Shown piece after piece: positions 7,669 to 8,121 of a stretch of DNA of 8,121 bases. A program made the translations under genes and the position numbers. The stretch comes from Bacteroidales bacterium (GTDB lineage Bacteria; Bacteroidota; Bacteroidia; Bacteroidales; P3): contig JAFWOP010000088.1 of the NCBI GenBank assembly GCA_017545365.1, positions 1 through 8,121 on the forward strand, written 5' to 3'. The notes under the pieces were generated by a model, which ran no database searches, was not told the origin of the DNA, and saw nothing but the letters and a program-made list of their open reading frames with translations. Numbering within the stretch: the stretch's first letter is position 1; each line of letters begins with the position of its first letter.

Positions 7669-8121
7669 ATGAAGAAAATGTTATTGATGATTGCTTTTGC
7701 TGCATGCACGGCAACTGCAATGGCCGATGCCGTAGTGGCATTCGGCACCAACACCGACGAGCGTGCCTTCACGGCACAAACAATTCTTGCCAGTGTAAAC
7801 GGATGGGAATCGGATGTACTGCCCGACGGCAACAGGGTGGCTATCACCCAGACTCCTGCCGGCGTGGGTAAGTTCTGGAATGCGCAGCCCGTCATGGGCA
7901 CGTGGACCAACGAGGCTGCACTGGCCGAGCTGAACGAGTTCTCGGGCATCACCTTCACCGCAGCCGACATGTCTGCAGGTACGACCCTCAACGTCGCTGC
8001 CAACTCTAACGCTGCCGTGAATGCCAACCTGGAGCTGCTCCTCGATGCGCAGGCAGAGGGCGATGCCGTGACTCTCTACACGACCTTGTTCGGTTGGAAC
8101 TGTCCGCTCGACGAGGTGACC
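7669..8121 (+). CDS. Unrecognised secreted protein (3'-truncated)
   Basis: An ATG at 7669, 30 bases after the SusD stop, opens a frame that runs without a stop to the window edge (151 codons). The product starts MKKMLLMIAFAACTATAMADAVV, a good Sec signal peptide with likely cleavage after AMA (residue 19). Cys13 is preceded by FAA, a poor lipobox, so a lipoprotein is less likely. The mature part is rich in Ala, Thr, Asn and acidic residues with few lysines, and alternates short polar and hydrophobic stretches, suggesting a beta-rich extracellular domain. I recognise no family or catalytic motif in it. Tight spacing after susD and no terminator in between suggest that it is co-transcribed with the transporter genes and is another exported component of the locus, for example a glycan-binding protein or enzyme whose diagnostic domain lies beyond the window. 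Confidence 0.85.
   Translation, partial: MKKMLLMIAFAACTATAMADAVVAFGTNTDERAFTAQTILASVNGWESDVLPDGNRVAITQTPAGVGKFWNAQPVMGTWTNEAALAELNEFSGITFTAADMSAGTTLNVAANSNAAVNANLELLLDAQAEGDAVTLYTTLFGWNCPLDEVT

Larger units (their letters stand above)
1..8121 (+). other. Polysaccharide/glycan utilization locus segment, probable operon
   Basis: Five co-directional genes with spacers of 21, 21, 30 and 30 bases encode a GH18 enzyme, a BACON-like lipoprotein, SusC, SusD and a further exported protein. This is the defining layout of a Bacteroidota PUL. None of the spacers contains a Bacteroidota promoter of the TAnnTTTG type or a hairpin followed by a T-run, so a single transcript spanning the window is likely. 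The regulator (hybrid two-component system, SusR-like or ECF sigma/anti-sigma pair) and the remaining enzymes must lie outside the window. The operon inference rests on spacing only. Confidence 0.85.

Overview
The window looks like part of a polysaccharide/glycan utilization locus (PUL) from a member of the Bacteroidota. The evidence is an adjacent SusC-type TonB-dependent transporter and SusD-type lipoprotein, Bacteroidota-style lipoprotein leaders with acidic residues after the lipid cysteine, and no strong Shine-Dalgarno sequences. A type IX secretion (T9SS)-like C-terminal tail on the first protein, together with the moderately high GC of the later genes, suggests Prevotellaceae or a relative. 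That placement is an inference from protein style only.

All five genes lie on the + strand, separated by spacers of only 21 to 30 bases. In order they are: (1) the 3' part of a secreted LamG + GH18 glycoside hydrolase, open from base 1 to 1770 with its true start outside the window; (2) a small lipoprotein with a C-terminal BACON-like domain, 1792-2406; (3) a SusC-family outer-membrane transporter, 2428-5667; (4) a SusD-family glycan-binding lipoprotein, 5698-7638; (5) the 5' part of an unrecognised secreted protein, from 7669 to the window edge. I see no recognisable promoter, terminator, regulator, RNA gene, CRISPR array or mobile element, so the segment reads as an internal part of one transcription unit.

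The probable division of labour is as follows. The GH18 enzyme cuts a GlcNAc-containing glycan (chitin/chitooligosaccharide or an N-glycan core) outside the cell or on its surface. The BACON-like lipoprotein and SusD hold the glycan or its fragments at the surface. SusC imports the oligosaccharides into the periplasm by TonB-driven transport. The last gene is probably another exported component of the system. GH18 gives the only clue to substrate. Points worth a second look are the variant GH18 active-site motif, the LamG module that may interrupt the barrel, the position of the BACON-like lipoprotein ahead of susC, and the unassigned exported protein at the right edge.
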